A DNA stretch of 62,000 nt from Adiantum capillus-veneris (Eukaryota > Streptophyta > Polypodiopsida > Polypodiales > Pteridaceae): assembly GCA_014529385.2 (NCBI GenBank), contig CM043959.1, positions 16,805,309 to 16,867,308 on the forward strand, in the 5' to 3' direction. Below, piece by piece: positions 11,511 through 23,760 of the stretch. The stretch's first letter is position 1. Each line of letters opens with the position of its first letter. The position numbers and the translations under genes were made by a program. The notes beneath the pieces are model-generated. The model searched no databases, was not told the origin of the DNA, and saw nothing but the letters and a program-made list of their open reading frames with translations.

Positions 11511-11555
11511 TGCACTAGAAGACTTACTACATGCATTGGTTTTATAATTAATCTC

Positions 11556-11777
11556 TTATGTGAGAAGTCTAGACTCCACATTAGCACTAGTCAAGTAACC
11601 CGTAGGAAGAGAGTTACTTATGGCTATCTTGGAAGTGCCCCATGACCCAAGCGAGGTGACAAGCAAGAACATAGCTTTCAAATCATCCAAATGCATAATT
11701 TTATGAGTGGCAAACTGGCTTAAAATTATATTGAACTTTAGATGAGCATTCATGGAGGCACCCTCCTCCATTCTCAA
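11556..11777 (-). pseudogene. Copia-2 gag (UBN2) middle part
   Basis: The 73-codon stretch MRMEEGASMNAHLKFNIILS with LDDLKAMFLLVTSLGSWGTS and ISNSLPTGYLTSANVESRLL matches the UBN2 gag pattern (M.EG.S...HL..F..I...L, then ...LL.SLP.SW). It precedes, in translation order, the zinc-knuckle segment at 10998-11510. Upstream of about 11830 the gag match ends. Confidence 0.65.
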
Positions 11778-11830
11778 GTCGATGAGTTTCTTTTTTCAAT
11801 AAACATGTGAGGTAGCTGAATATTTGGCAT

Positions 11831-13041
11831 TACAACAAGAATGCAATCAAAGAAGCTGTAATCAACCAGAAACTAATACACAAATATGTGCTCCAAATCT
11901 AACAACACCTATGACTAAATCAAAGAGAAACGTATATCAAGTAAAATCAGCCCACAATATGGTCACATACATACAAAATAACGATCAAGAATTTATGCAT
12001 AAACCTTTGACATGGATAACTCAATTGATCAAGGAAAAATGTGCCACTAATGTGTCAAAGTGAGTTGTTGCAAAGGCGTATACATACTGCATGTCTCTCA
12101 TAACCACAATAGAGACATAAAGTTGACCAAACATACATAAAATCCATCATTGTATAAATCCAAAAACTCAATGGAAGCCAACCACTACTACCAACTAAGT
12201 ACTTGTATGTACTCACAACTACAAAGCAAGAAACAAGAGCAAATCCACTCTATACATAAAGAGTGCCAAAATCCTGCAAAAAAAATACGTAAACAATATT
12301 TGTAATCAAACTGCCAAATTCACAGTCATTGGCATACATGTCATAAGCTCGCAAACATGTAGCCAAAATAACATACATAAGCTGACTTCCTTGAGAAGTG
12401 ACTACTCCCACTCAAACCACAACCATAAATATGGTTGTCCCACAATCAAATATACATGCTTTCTGACCATATAAGAATCTGGAGAGACACCCAAGAAAAT
12501 TGTACAAGAAGCTCTTTGTAACCTGGACCTATACGTGTACATGTAGTCAAAGAAGACGATGCTGCCAAAATCCCATAGTGCATGTGTGTATGAGGCTACT
12601 CTAAAATGGGGCTACACACTTACAAACAAGCCATGAGCTCCTACAAGTGGAACATCCTATAGCTCTAGTACCTATAATGGCTAGAAAGCTCCACAAGAGA
12701 AAAACCCCACAAGCCATGAGCTCCTATAGGTGGAACATCCTATAGCTCGAATGCCTATAATGGCTAGAAAGCTCCACAAGCGAAAAAACCCACAATAAGA
12801 GCGCTGAAAAATGTAATTTTAATCGTAGCTCAAATGACAATTTTGACTGCTTGGACAGCTTTGAAATAGGGGTAAAACCTCATGACACCTATTTAAACTC
12901 ACTCTCAAAAAGCCAAATCTCTTTATGCCAAGCTTAAGAAGCAATCTTCATTCTGAGAAATGAGTGCACGCATGGACGCGATGCGACTCTCTCAAACTCA
13001 AAACTCAACTCTCAAGATTGAAAATAAGCTCTCAAATCTTA
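11831..13041. other. No gene; probable Copia-2 leader or inserted sequence
   Basis: A forward open frame at 11824-12063 (79 codons, Gln/Asn/Thr-rich) has no family I recognise. The rest is non-coding except for the tandem repeat at 12627-12792. The primer site at its right end suggests that at least the right part is the untranslated leader of Copia-2. Confidence 0.35.
12627..12792. repeat. Two-copy 83-bp tandem repeat
   Basis: The unit starting CAAGCCATGAGCTCCTA at 12627 recurs at 12710, a period of 83 bp, with about half a dozen differences between copies. Confidence 0.85.
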
Positions 13042-13053
13042 GCTCTGATACTA
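13042..13053 (-). promoter_or_regulatory. Primer binding site, probably of Copia-2
   Basis: On the minus strand the sequence reads TAGTATCAGAGC, one base from the initiator-Met site TGGTATCAGAGC. An LTR would begin at the TG at 13056 and extend to higher coordinates, but no partner copy is in the window, so its far end cannot be set. Confidence 0.6.
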
Positions 13054-13305
13054 CGTGATGGGATCGAAGAGCACATTGACATAGAGCAAGCACAAAGAAG
13101 GAGACAAAATGTATGATGGGGCGATATTCACACATCTCAAAGTGATGTATTGAGTATGTTTATTATGAATGGATAATGAATAGGTTGTAGACACGGAAAA
13201 CCAAAGATGGGTGTCTGGCGGGCACATTGGCCTTTAACCAACACCTTATTGTTGTGTATCTTATTGTGCCTGTTATGCTATTTTGCGTGCCTGAAGTTTG
13301 GGTTT

Positions 13306-13490
<185 letters not shown>

Positions 13491-13640
13491 ATTGTTGTAG
13501 CAAAGCATTGATGCAAAAAAGAGAGACACATTGGGCAGAGGGTTTACTCACGAATTCGGACAAGCATGGAGAGTGTTAGGGAAATCACTAACATGCTGGT
13601 AACTAAGGACATAAATTGTGTCAAACAATACCAAGCTGTG

Positions 13641-14115
13641 TGTCATAAAACCTAATATCTAACTATTCCAAATGATTTTCTCATATTAAACTGATCATTT
13701 AACATGGGAAGATAAACGGGAACAAGAGTTAGTATGTTAGAATGTGCTACTAGATTTATCTCAACCATGGGACCAAGAGGAGAGATGTCTACATCTCTAC
13801 AAGGGTCCAAAAAGAGATGGTCTACAAAAGAGCAATGTGTACTAATGGAGCTTAAAAGGCCTTAGGTTTAGCTTCATGAAAGACCTCCAAAGGTTAGTGT
13901 TAAAAGTCCTTAGACCTTAGGCAAAGCTAGGGCTGAGCTTAGACCTTAGGCAAGCTAGGGCTATGCTTAGACCTTAGGCAAGCTAGGGGTGTGCTTGAGG
14001 TGCTTGATGACTAAGCTGCTTGAGGTGCTTAGTGACTAAGGTTCTTGAGGTGTTCAAGTCAAAAAGGTGACCTATAAAGGAGGGGGCGAGCCCTATCTCT
14101 AGGGAGATGAGAGAG

Positions 14116-14177
<62 letters not shown>

Positions 14178-15181
14178 AAGAGTCACCCAAGCCATAAGAG
14201 GCAATGGGGGACACATGTCAAGCCCCTAGCCTTGTTGCCCTTATAGTGTGCCAGAATCCGATTGGATGGCCTAGAGAGGGGTCCAATGAGAATTTAGATT
14301 AATAAATGAATTATTCAAGCTCTCTCCAAAAAGGAGAAAGGAGGACACTTGTCAAAAGACTACACACACTGCTTGAAATGCATGAGGTCTCTCATTGGCT
14401 AGAGTTAGGGATGGACCAATAGGCTTCAAGCTAGTGTATTAGGGTGATCAAAATCAAATTTCCTCTCTCATTCTAGCACCCCATGAGCTACACACACACA
14501 CTCATGTGTGAAGAGCAAGGAAGCCATCTCCTTCTCCAAGCTTGAGAAGTTGAGAAGCCTACACCAACAACTCTTGGCTATGGAGTGTAAATCCAACCAA
14601 GAGCCATGCTTATCATTCTCTTCATCTTCATTAACTCTAATTACTAAGCTATGCTTAAACGAGTGATTATATGTGAGGAGAATAGACATTCTTTCTCGTA
14701 AGAATACTTCTTCTTCCCTCATCTTCCTCACTCCTAGGCAGCTCTCTCCACCTTCGAAGGTGTTTGAGGTCTTGGGATTGAGGGTTCCACCAATTTCTTG
14801 TTTTCTTGCAACTAGATTAAGTGTTTTTAATCAAGCCTAAGTTGGTGCATGAAGCTTCCATCTTCATGCCATCAAAGAGTTCTCAAGGAACACAAAGATT
14901 GTACTGCACCAAGTCTCTCTTGATGGGAGAAGCTATAATACAAATGCCTTTTGGAGGGGGGACCGGCTCCAAGTAAATCCGGTCGTCAACTGTTGTCAAT
15001 TTCTCTAATTCTCTCTCTTTTACAAGTTATTGCTCATGCCATGTTAATTAGGAATGTGTAAAGTGTTGCTATCTCCAACCAAGCACTCTCTCTATCTTCA
15101 CTAGCTGATTCTCTTAATGAAATGCTCACTATGTTCAATTCTCTTCCTCTCAAATCAAGTAATTAGCTAAATTCCATTACA
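13641..15181 (+). repeat. LTR-like repeat, left arm of a large inverted repeat
   Basis: This 1541-bp segment begins TGTCATA and ends CATTACA. It is matched in reverse complement by 16679-18121 along its whole length (shared blocks include AATGATTTTCTCATATTAAA, AGTTAGTATGTTAGAATGTG and GGAGAAGCTATAATACAAAT allowing a few mismatches). TG...CA ends, a TATAAAGG box at about 14072 and a purine-rich downstream part suggest an LTR. No primer site, polypurine tract or matching 5-base flanks were found. An AC repeat lies at 14117-14176. An antisense open frame at 14468-14731 is conserved in the other arm. Confidence 0.75.
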
Positions 15182-16678
<1,497 letters not shown>

Positions 16679-18121
16679 TGTAACATAATTTAGCTAATAA
16701 CTTTATTGTAGCGGAAGAGAATTGAACATAGTGAGCATTTCATTAAGATTGGTGAGGATAGAGAGAGTGCTTGGTTGGAGATAGCAACATTTTACACATT
16801 TTTAATTAACATGGCATGAGCAATAACTTGTAAAAGAGAGAGAATTAGAGAAACTGACAATAGTTGAGGACCAGATTTACTTGGAGCCGGTCCCCCCTCC
16901 GAAAGGCATTTGTATTATAGATTCTCCCATCAAGAGAGACTTGGTACAATACAATCTTTGTGTTCCTTGAGACCTCTTTGGTGGCATGAAGATGGAAGCT
17001 TCATGCACAAACTTAGGCTTGAAAAACAACAATTAACTACTTGTAATAAACAAGAAAATTGGTAGAACCCTCAATCCCAAGACCTCAAACACCTTCGAAG
17101 GTGGAGAGAGCTGGCAGGGAGTGAGGAAGATGAGGGAAGAAGATGTATTCTTACGAGAAAGAATATACTCTTCTCACATATAATCACTCTTTTAAGCATA
17201 GCTTAGTAATTAGTGATAATGAAGATGAAGAGAATGATAAGCATTGCATTGAGCATGGCTCTTGGTTGGATTTGCACTCCATAGCCAAGAGTTGTTGGTG
17301 TAGGCTCTCAACTTCTCAGGCTTGGAGAAGGAGATGGAAAGCTTGCATAACCACAAGTGAGTGTGCATGTGTGTGGCTCGTGAGCTACATGAGAGAGGGA
17401 GAGAATTCGATTTTCTCACTTTACTCTAGCTACCATCTGATTGGTCCACCTCTAGTCCTAGCCAATGAGAGGCCTCATGCATATCTAGCAACTAGTGTAG
17501 TCTTGTGAGACAAGTGTCCTCCTTTTTCCTTTTTAGAGAGGGTTTGAATAATTAATTAATTAATCTGGATTCTCATTGGACCTCCCTTTAGGCTATCCAA
17601 TAGGATTCTGTCACACTATGAGGGCAACATAGGTAGGGGCTTGACATGTGTCCCCTTTGCCTCTTATGGCTTGGGTGACTCTTGGTGTGTGTGTGTGTGT
17701 GCGTGTGTGTGTGTTCTCTCTCATCTCCCTAGAGATAGGGCTCGCCCCTTCTTTGTAGGAGATGCTTTGATTTATGAAGCACCTCAAGCAGCTTAGTCAT
17801 CAAGCACGTCAAGCACATCCTAACTTGAGCTCAGCCCTAGCTTTGCCTAAGGTCTAAGGACTTTTAACATTAACCTTTGGAGGTCTTTAATGAAGCTAAC
17901 CCTAAGGTCTTTTAAGCTCCATTAGTGCACATTGCTCTTTTGTAGACCATCTCCTTTTAGACCCTTATAGAGATGTAGGCATCTCCCTTCTTCGTGCACG
18001 GGTGAGATAAGTCTAGCAGCACATTCTAACATACTAACTCTTGTTCCCGTGTATCTTCCCACATTAAATGATCACTTTAATATGAGAAAATCATCTGGGA
18101 TAGTTAAATATTAGTATGACA
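16679..18121 (-). repeat. LTR-like repeat, right arm of a large inverted repeat
   Basis: This is the reverse-complement partner of 13641-15181, 1443 bp long. On the minus strand it begins TGTCATACTAATA and ends ATGTTACA. The size difference lies mainly in the microsatellite (GT repeat here only 17684-17714) and small indels. The forward frame 17143-17508 shares LLTYNHSFKHSLVI, NEDEENDKH and GSWLDLHSIAKSCWCRL with the minus-strand frame of the left arm. Confidence 0.75.
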
Positions 18122-18660
18122 GGACAAGAGCTGGGCCACTGTTGGCTAGGGTTTTGAGCATACAATACCAAGCAAGATTGGCTAGCATGCTTGCCGTTCG
18201 GCTACGGTATGCCACCCTAGTCACTAAGTGGCATGGAATCTTTAAGACCCGAAGCGGGTGGGATCTAGGACTAGGTGCATGCATGAGAATCCCACGGATT
18301 TTAGATGGCTAGCAAAAGGCAGTGCAAGGAGGGACAAGAGCAGTTTACCCCTTGTTCATCTTCCATTTTGTCTTTTGGTTCAATCTGTCCTATCCTGGAG
18401 TGCCCAAGATTTCACTATTTTGACTCTTCCAAGTTAAGCAACTCGGCCTCCAGTACAAGTACACATTGAAGGACGTGTTCCAAGATGCCATTTAATGCTG
18501 CAAGGCTTCGAACTCACAACCTGCCCCAAGCGGCAGACTCTATTTGGGTACCTGTATTAACAATACACGCAAATGCAAGGCTCTTGTCTGACTTTACTTT
18601 CCATCCTATGGCCTGCCCACAAGAAGTTTTGGAAAAATTCTCACAATATTTCCCACATTG
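18122..18660. other. Intergenic; tRNA-like T-arm at about 18500
   Basis: On the minus strand near 18500-18540, GGTTGTGAGTTCGAAGCC resembles a tRNA T-arm (GGTTCGAANCC), and a CTGCC/GGCAG stem precedes it. No proper anticodon loop, D-arm or acceptor stem can be assembled, so it is at most a tRNA-derived repeat. Nothing else is recognised. Confidence 0.3.
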
Positions 18661-18671
18661 TGACTTACCTC

Positions 18672-18835
18672 AACATCATGAGCTTCTGTGAGGGAGGCGC
18701 CGCATACCTAGCTAGGTACGATTGGGGGCAGGGGACCGCCGGCCCAGTGGTCCCCTCCACTGGGCCGGCGGTCCCCTGCCCCCAATCGTACCTAGCTAGG
18801 TATGCGGTGCCTCTCAAGCAGAAGCTCATGATGTT
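18672..18835. repeat. Near-perfect 164-bp hairpin
   Basis: The halves 18672-18750 and 18757-18835 are reverse complements around a 6-base loop (TCCCCT, 18751-18756). The inner 51 bp on each side (18700-18750 with 18757-18807) pair without mismatch and are GC-rich, containing CCTAGCTAGGTACGATTGGG. The outer part has a few mismatches and ends AACATCATGAGCTTCTG on both arms. It lies about 390 bp upstream of the first ATG of the PPR gene. Confidence 0.9.
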
Positions 18836-19015
18836 ATGCATTGTATGAAAAACACTGAGAAAGACTCCGTTCTCCTACATGAGAAAATTTCGGCGGTCCC
18901 CTGCCCCTAATTGTACCTAGCTAGGTATGCGGTGCCTCTCAAGCAGAAGCTCATGATGTTATGCATTATATGAAAAACATTGAGAAAGATTCCGTTCTCC
19001 TACACGATAAAATTT
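18766..19015. repeat. Two-copy 125-bp tandem duplication
   Basis: The unit starting CGGCGGTCCCCTGCCCC at 18766 recurs at 18891 with about eight differences. The first copy contains the right arm of the hairpin, so three relatives of that arm lie here: one inverted and two direct. Confidence 0.9.
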
Positions 19016-19222
19016 CTAAATCTTCTTGTGAGCTGATGCCTCTCGCAATTCGTGTTGCCCCACCCGAGCTTCAGTAAATACCCCATGTTACTCAGTCCGG
19101 AGGGTGACTCTATTGGCCGGGGTCCGGCAGGCGAAGTAGCGGCCACTAAAAGTGCACGCCACCTCAGCGAGCGCTCAGCCGGTAGCCTGCGTGCTCAATA
19201 CAAACTTACTAAGTGACAGAGA

Positions 19223-22052
19223 ATGAAAGTTAGTACAGGAAAGCACAATTGCGTGCACAAGATGACGGGACGACCCGAGCTTTTATGGAAAAAGTACTTC
19301 AGTGACCCCTCGCAGTGGTGGGATAATCGTATCAGTAAGGTAAGCAACATTGGTTTAGGGTTTCTCTGCTGCTGCTTTTTTCTAAGGATGGAGATATTTT
19401 GTTACACAGATCAGCTCAAAATCGCCAGACTTTAGGCACAAAACCACCAAGGAATCGTTGTGGATTGATAGCCGCAAAAATCCTTGTTGGGTGCTTGAAG
19501 AGCTGAATAGAAGAGGATTATTGATGTCCATCACAGAAGCTGCACATAGAGAGTACTATGTGGGCACAAAAGAAAATTTCTATGACTCAGAGATTCTATC
19601 TTTTATGGCCTCACTAAAAGCCTGTATCCAGAAGAAGGATTTGTATGAAGGTAGTAGAGTACATGGTGATATTCGCAAACGTGGCTTACTGCGGAAAAGC
19701 ACTCACCTAGGGAACATGTTGGTTACTATGTATGCCAAATGTGGTGCGCTTGTTGAAGCACACTTGGTGCTTGATGAGCTCCCTGTACGGGATGTAGTCT
19801 CTTGGTCAACTCTAATTTCCGGATATGCACAAAAGGGGCAGGGTGAAGAAGCAGTGAACTGTTTTCAACAGATGCAAAGCGAGGGACTCTCTCCCAATGC
19901 AATCACCTATGCTTGCTTCTTGAAAGCTTGTGGCATCATTGGAGCAGTTGAAAAGGGCAAACAAATCCATGATGAGATTGTTAGTCAAGGTCTGTTGGAA
20001 AAAGATGGTGTGTTAGGCAATGCTTTGGTGGGCATGTATGCCAAATGCGGTGCACTTTCTAAAGCCGCACAAGTGCTTGATGAACTCCCTACTCGAGACG
20101 TAGTCTCTTGGTCTGCACTAATTGCTGGATATGTCAAAAATGGGCAGGGAGAGGAAGCACTGATTTGTTTCCAGCGGATGCAAAGTGAGGGTTTTTTTCC
20201 AGATGCAATCACTTACACTTCCCTGTTGCAGGCTTGTGGCATCACAGGAGCAGTTGATAGGGGCAAACAAATTCACGATGAGATTGTTCGTCAAGGGCTG
20301 TTGGGAAAAGATGTTGTGCTTGGCAATGCTTTGGTTGACATGTATGCCAAATGTGGTGCACTTGCCCAAGCACAAGAGGCGCTTGACAATCTTTCTATTC
20401 GTAACATAGTCTCTTGGTCAGCACTTATCACAGGTTATGTCGAAAAGGGCCAGGGCAAGGAAGCACTGAACTGTTTTCAACGGATGAAAAGTGAGGGGCT
20501 CTCCCCAAATGCAATCACCTATGCTTGTGCGCTGAAGGCTTGTGGCATTGCACGAGCAATAGAGACCGGCAGAGAGATTCATTATGAGATTCTCAATCAG
20601 GGGCTGCTGGGAACAGATGTTATGCTTGGCACTGCTGTGGTTAATATGTATGTCAAATGTGGCGTGCTCTCAAAGGCACAGCAAGTACATGATGAACTTC
20701 CTGTTCGCAATGTTCTCTCTTGGAATTCCCTACTCGCAGGATATGCCCAACTGGGGCAGTGCTGTGAGGTTCTGGACTGCCTTCAACAGATGAGGAGAGA
20801 GGGTCTCGCTCCAGATGCAATTACATACATTTACATCTTGAAGGCTTGTGGCATAACAGGCGCAGTTGATGTTGGCAAAAAAATTCATGATGAGATCGTT
20901 AATCAGGATCTTCTAGGAAAAGATGTTGTGCTTGGCACTGCTTTGGTTGATATGTATGCTAAATGTGGTGTGCTTACAAAGGCACAACGGATTCTTGATG
21001 AGCTTCCTGTTCGGGATGTAGTCTCTTGGTCTTCCCTAATTGCAGGATATGCCCAACAAGGGCAGGGCGAGCAAGCTCTGAACTGCTTTCGACGGATGCA
21101 AAAAGAGGATATCGCTCCCAATAACGTCTCTTGGAATGCACTGATAGGAGCATATGCCCAACAGGGGCATGCTGAAGAGGCTCTGGACTGTTTTCAATGG
21201 ATGCAACGAGAGGGCATCTCTCCAGATGAGATCACCTTTGTTTGTGTGCTCAATGCATGTAGTCACTCGGGTCTAGTGGATGAGGGCCAAACATATTTTG
21301 AGATTATGAGTAAAAAATATGGCATTAAGTCAAATTTAGAGCACCACATTTGCATGATTGATCTTTTTGGTCGTGCTGGGGACTTTGACAAGGCAATGAA
21401 AGTAATCAAGGAGATGCCGTCTTCTGATTATTGGCCAGTTTGGTCTGCTCTTCTGGGTGCTTGTCGAAAATGGGGAAATGTGAACCTTGGGAGAATGGCA
21501 TTTGAGCATGCAATACAGGTAGATAAACGTGAGGCTGCAGCATATGTTTGTATGGCCAATATTTATGCAGCTGCTGGTATGCATGAGGATGCACGAAAGA
21601 TCGAAGAGATGAGAGTGAAAAATAGAGCTTGGAAGCAGCCAGGACGCAGTTTGTGGATTGATGATTGTAGCGGAGATGTTCATTCATTTGTTGCTGGCGA
21701 TACGAAGTATGCACAAAGGAAAGAGGTAGAAGCAAAGCTGCAAGATATTGCTCTCAAGATATCACAACAAGGATATTTCCCGACTGTGCTTTTGGTGTCA
21801 CAGAATATTTCCAATGATGCAAAGAAAGATGTGCTGTGTAGGCATAGTGAAAAACTGGCAATTGCATGTGCACTTATCAATACTACTCAAGGGAAAGATA
21901 TAAGAATTGTGAAGAATATGCGGGTATGTGATGATTGCCATGTTGTCACGTCACTTATATCGAAATTAGAGAATCGTAAAATTACAGTCAAAGATGCAAA
22001 CCGCCTTCACGTCTTTGAAGATGGAAAGTGTTCTTGTGGTGACTATTGGTGA
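19223..22052 (+). CDS. PPR protein, PLS class with DYW domain and OSB-like PDF motif
   Basis: Proposed join of exon 1 (19223-19339) and exon 2 (19410-22052), 919 residues, with a 70-bp GT-AG intron (GTAAGC...ACACAG). The ATG at 19223 is first after an in-frame stop at 19214; ATG at 19262 is the alternative, and a further upstream exon is possible. Residues 21-57 read LWKKYFSDPSQWWDNR then, across the splice, SPDFRHKTTKESLW, resembling the PDF motif of OSB proteins. Residues about 105-715 hold P-L-S triplets repeating every 102 residues (RDVVSW blocks), then E motifs, a PG box near 783 (PGRSLWI) and a DYW domain with HSE (851-853), CDDC (879-882) and CSCGDYW at the end. Known role of the family: site-specific C-to-U editing of mitochondrial or plastid RNA. 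All deaminase zinc residues are present and there is no internal stop, so it looks functional. No clear transit peptide is seen. Confidence 0.9.
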
Positions 22053-22942
22053 CTATAATACAGTTGTTGCTTGTATTGTATTGCTCTTTTGGAAAGCTGT
22101 ATTTCCTTGTCAAAGGTAAGCTTGAAGACTTCATTGAAGTGCTTATGCTTACATTTGACATTAGCACAACTTTCTTCCTCTCACTAGATCTGTTTTGCAC
22201 TCAACCTTGGTAGTGATGTGAGAGTTTATAAAAAAATGTTGCTGAGCGATTGGGTTTGGAGTGTGCACTCTTCTTATAATGCACTAACTTGGGACTTGGA
22301 CGACCCCCTTACGAAGGTCTGTAGATGGCAAATAGAATTATATAGGATTATACGAGAGTGAAAAGTAAAGATATAATGACCTTGCAAGATAAAGCTTCTA
22401 TTCAACTTGGACTGATATCAGACTAGTATGATTGTTGGACCTGAGCTATCACTAGATGCAAGTTGATGGTTCATTGCAATAGCACATGACTATGCCAGCA
22501 ACAGGCACTCACAGAGATAGAATAACACAAAGTTAAAAAAAAATTGACTGCAAAATGATCCTTAGGCTGGATAGCTTCAAATTTATAATGAAATAGATTC
22601 AAGTAAATGACGCTGCACTCAAGCTGGCAAAAATTACAATGGTGCCCAAAACAACCTACCCTCACACACAGTACGCTTGCTCGAATAGACATTCCTCTCC
22701 TTCGCCCGCTATGCATAGTGTTTGCCTCTTTATGCCTCCGTAGGCCGTTTCGCTTCTTGAACCTTGTTCTTGATCCTTAACTGTCTTTAGGCGGAAGTCA
22801 AAGCCTTGTAACACTCTTTTTTCTTTTTTTGAATTAAGTATTGGTCTGAGATGGCCTACGGATCCTCAAAAATATTGAGACACTACTTTTGTGGGGTACC
22901 TCTGGGTTCGTCCCTCGAACCTGAACTAGGCTCCAAATCTCC
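22053..22942. other. PPR gene 3' flank, no further gene
   Basis: The stop codon TGA at 22050 is followed by a T-rich tract (TGTTGCTTGTATTGTATTGC) that could serve in 3' end formation, but no canonical AATAAA is near. The remainder shows only short frames without motifs. A small hairpin GGTTCG-TCCCT-CGAACC lies at about 22903-22919. Confidence 0.4.
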
Positions 22943-23173
22943 CTACTTTACTAGAGCTTTGACAGCCGTTTTCTTTGCCTCTTTGTCCTGGGTGGCTTGG
23001 TGCCAGGCTATGACTTTGAATGGGTCTTGTTCATGGTCAGGGTGTAGACCTTCTGCCACTTGCCTATCATATGGCTCCCTTTTTTCAATCTCTGCCTCTT
23101 CCTCCATTTCCAGTGCCCATTTACTGCGCACTATGGTTCTGCATATTTCTAGAGCTTGGATTTTCTCAAACAA
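22943..23173 (-). pseudogene. Charged protein fragment, unidentified
   Basis: A 76-codon minus-strand frame reads FEKIQALEICRTIVRSKWAL then EEEAEIEKREPYDRQVAEGL and HPDHEQDPFKVIAWHQATQD, ending in a stop. The composition (high Glu/Lys, regular hydrophobics) is more protein-like than its surroundings, and the frame stays open upstream toward about 23200. I do not recognise it. It may be the end of an element gene or a host exon. No neighbouring exon could be linked. Confidence 0.25.
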
Positions 23174-23755
23174 ATGGAGCCTTTGCTGCTTGCGTTTTCC
23201 GTAGTAACATATAGTCCATCACATGATCTTCGAAAGACCCAATGACCAATGTCTAGATGTCTACGGATCCTAGATGCACATCGATACACATCGTATCACA
23301 CAATCATATTCATATCTTATTTCCCATCAAGACCTTAGATACAGATATGTACATCCACATATTTAATTGCCATCCCCGTTGAGATCTCATATGCAAGCAT
23401 GGTCACAGTAATGCATTTGATCATCACATCTTAGGTCAAACAAACCTCTCATAGATGTCTAGATGCACTAAACACATCACAAATCACAGAGACTTAATGC
23501 TGCAAACATTCTCATCTCATAAACAAATTCTAAATAACATGAAAAAGTACATCATTCATTCTTTCTTTTCCTATGTACATATCTATAGCATCCCCGGATA
23601 GAGTACATTTAGCTCGTCGTACCCTTGACATGTCAAAGACCATGCTTGCTTATGCTATGCAGTCTGGTAGTTCATCCATTAAAAAGAAAGTGGAATGGCT
23701 CCCTCTTCTATAGCACTAAGTACAATAGACTCGATCGCTGAATCTCAGTGCACTT
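23174..23755. other. No gene seen
   Basis: AT-rich sequence with no repeat or recognisable motif. Short forward frames here overlap nothing of known type. Confidence 0.35.
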
Positions 23756-23760
23756 CCATA

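Larger units (their letters stand above)
10310..11830 (-). mobile_element. Copia-2: truncated copia polyprotein (gag to integrase start)
   Basis: On the minus strand gag, zinc knuckle, protease and the first part of integrase follow in copia order. Integrase blocks include MYFVMFIDYAGKRYKYTPSV and VFGVFKKWVVLVEKLKQLTN, ending near 10310. No reverse transcriptase or RNase H follows; gypsy LTR sequence begins instead, so the element was cut at that point. An initiator-Met primer site at 13042 probably belongs to it. Confidence 0.7.

Noticed and set aside
18490-18545. tRNA gene on the minus strand
   Set aside because: Only a T-arm-like GAGTTCGAAGCC and one stem can be found; no 7-base anticodon loop, D-arm or acceptor pairing.
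19223-19435. Separate 70-codon gene upstream of the PPR frame
   Set aside because: Its first 39 codons join in phase with 19410 through a GT-AG intron to complete a recognisable motif; the last 31 codons read through the intron.
21336-21735. Antisense open frames within the PPR gene (also 19985-20409, 20903-21266)
   Set aside because: They are opposite-strand shadows of the repeated PPR coding sequence.
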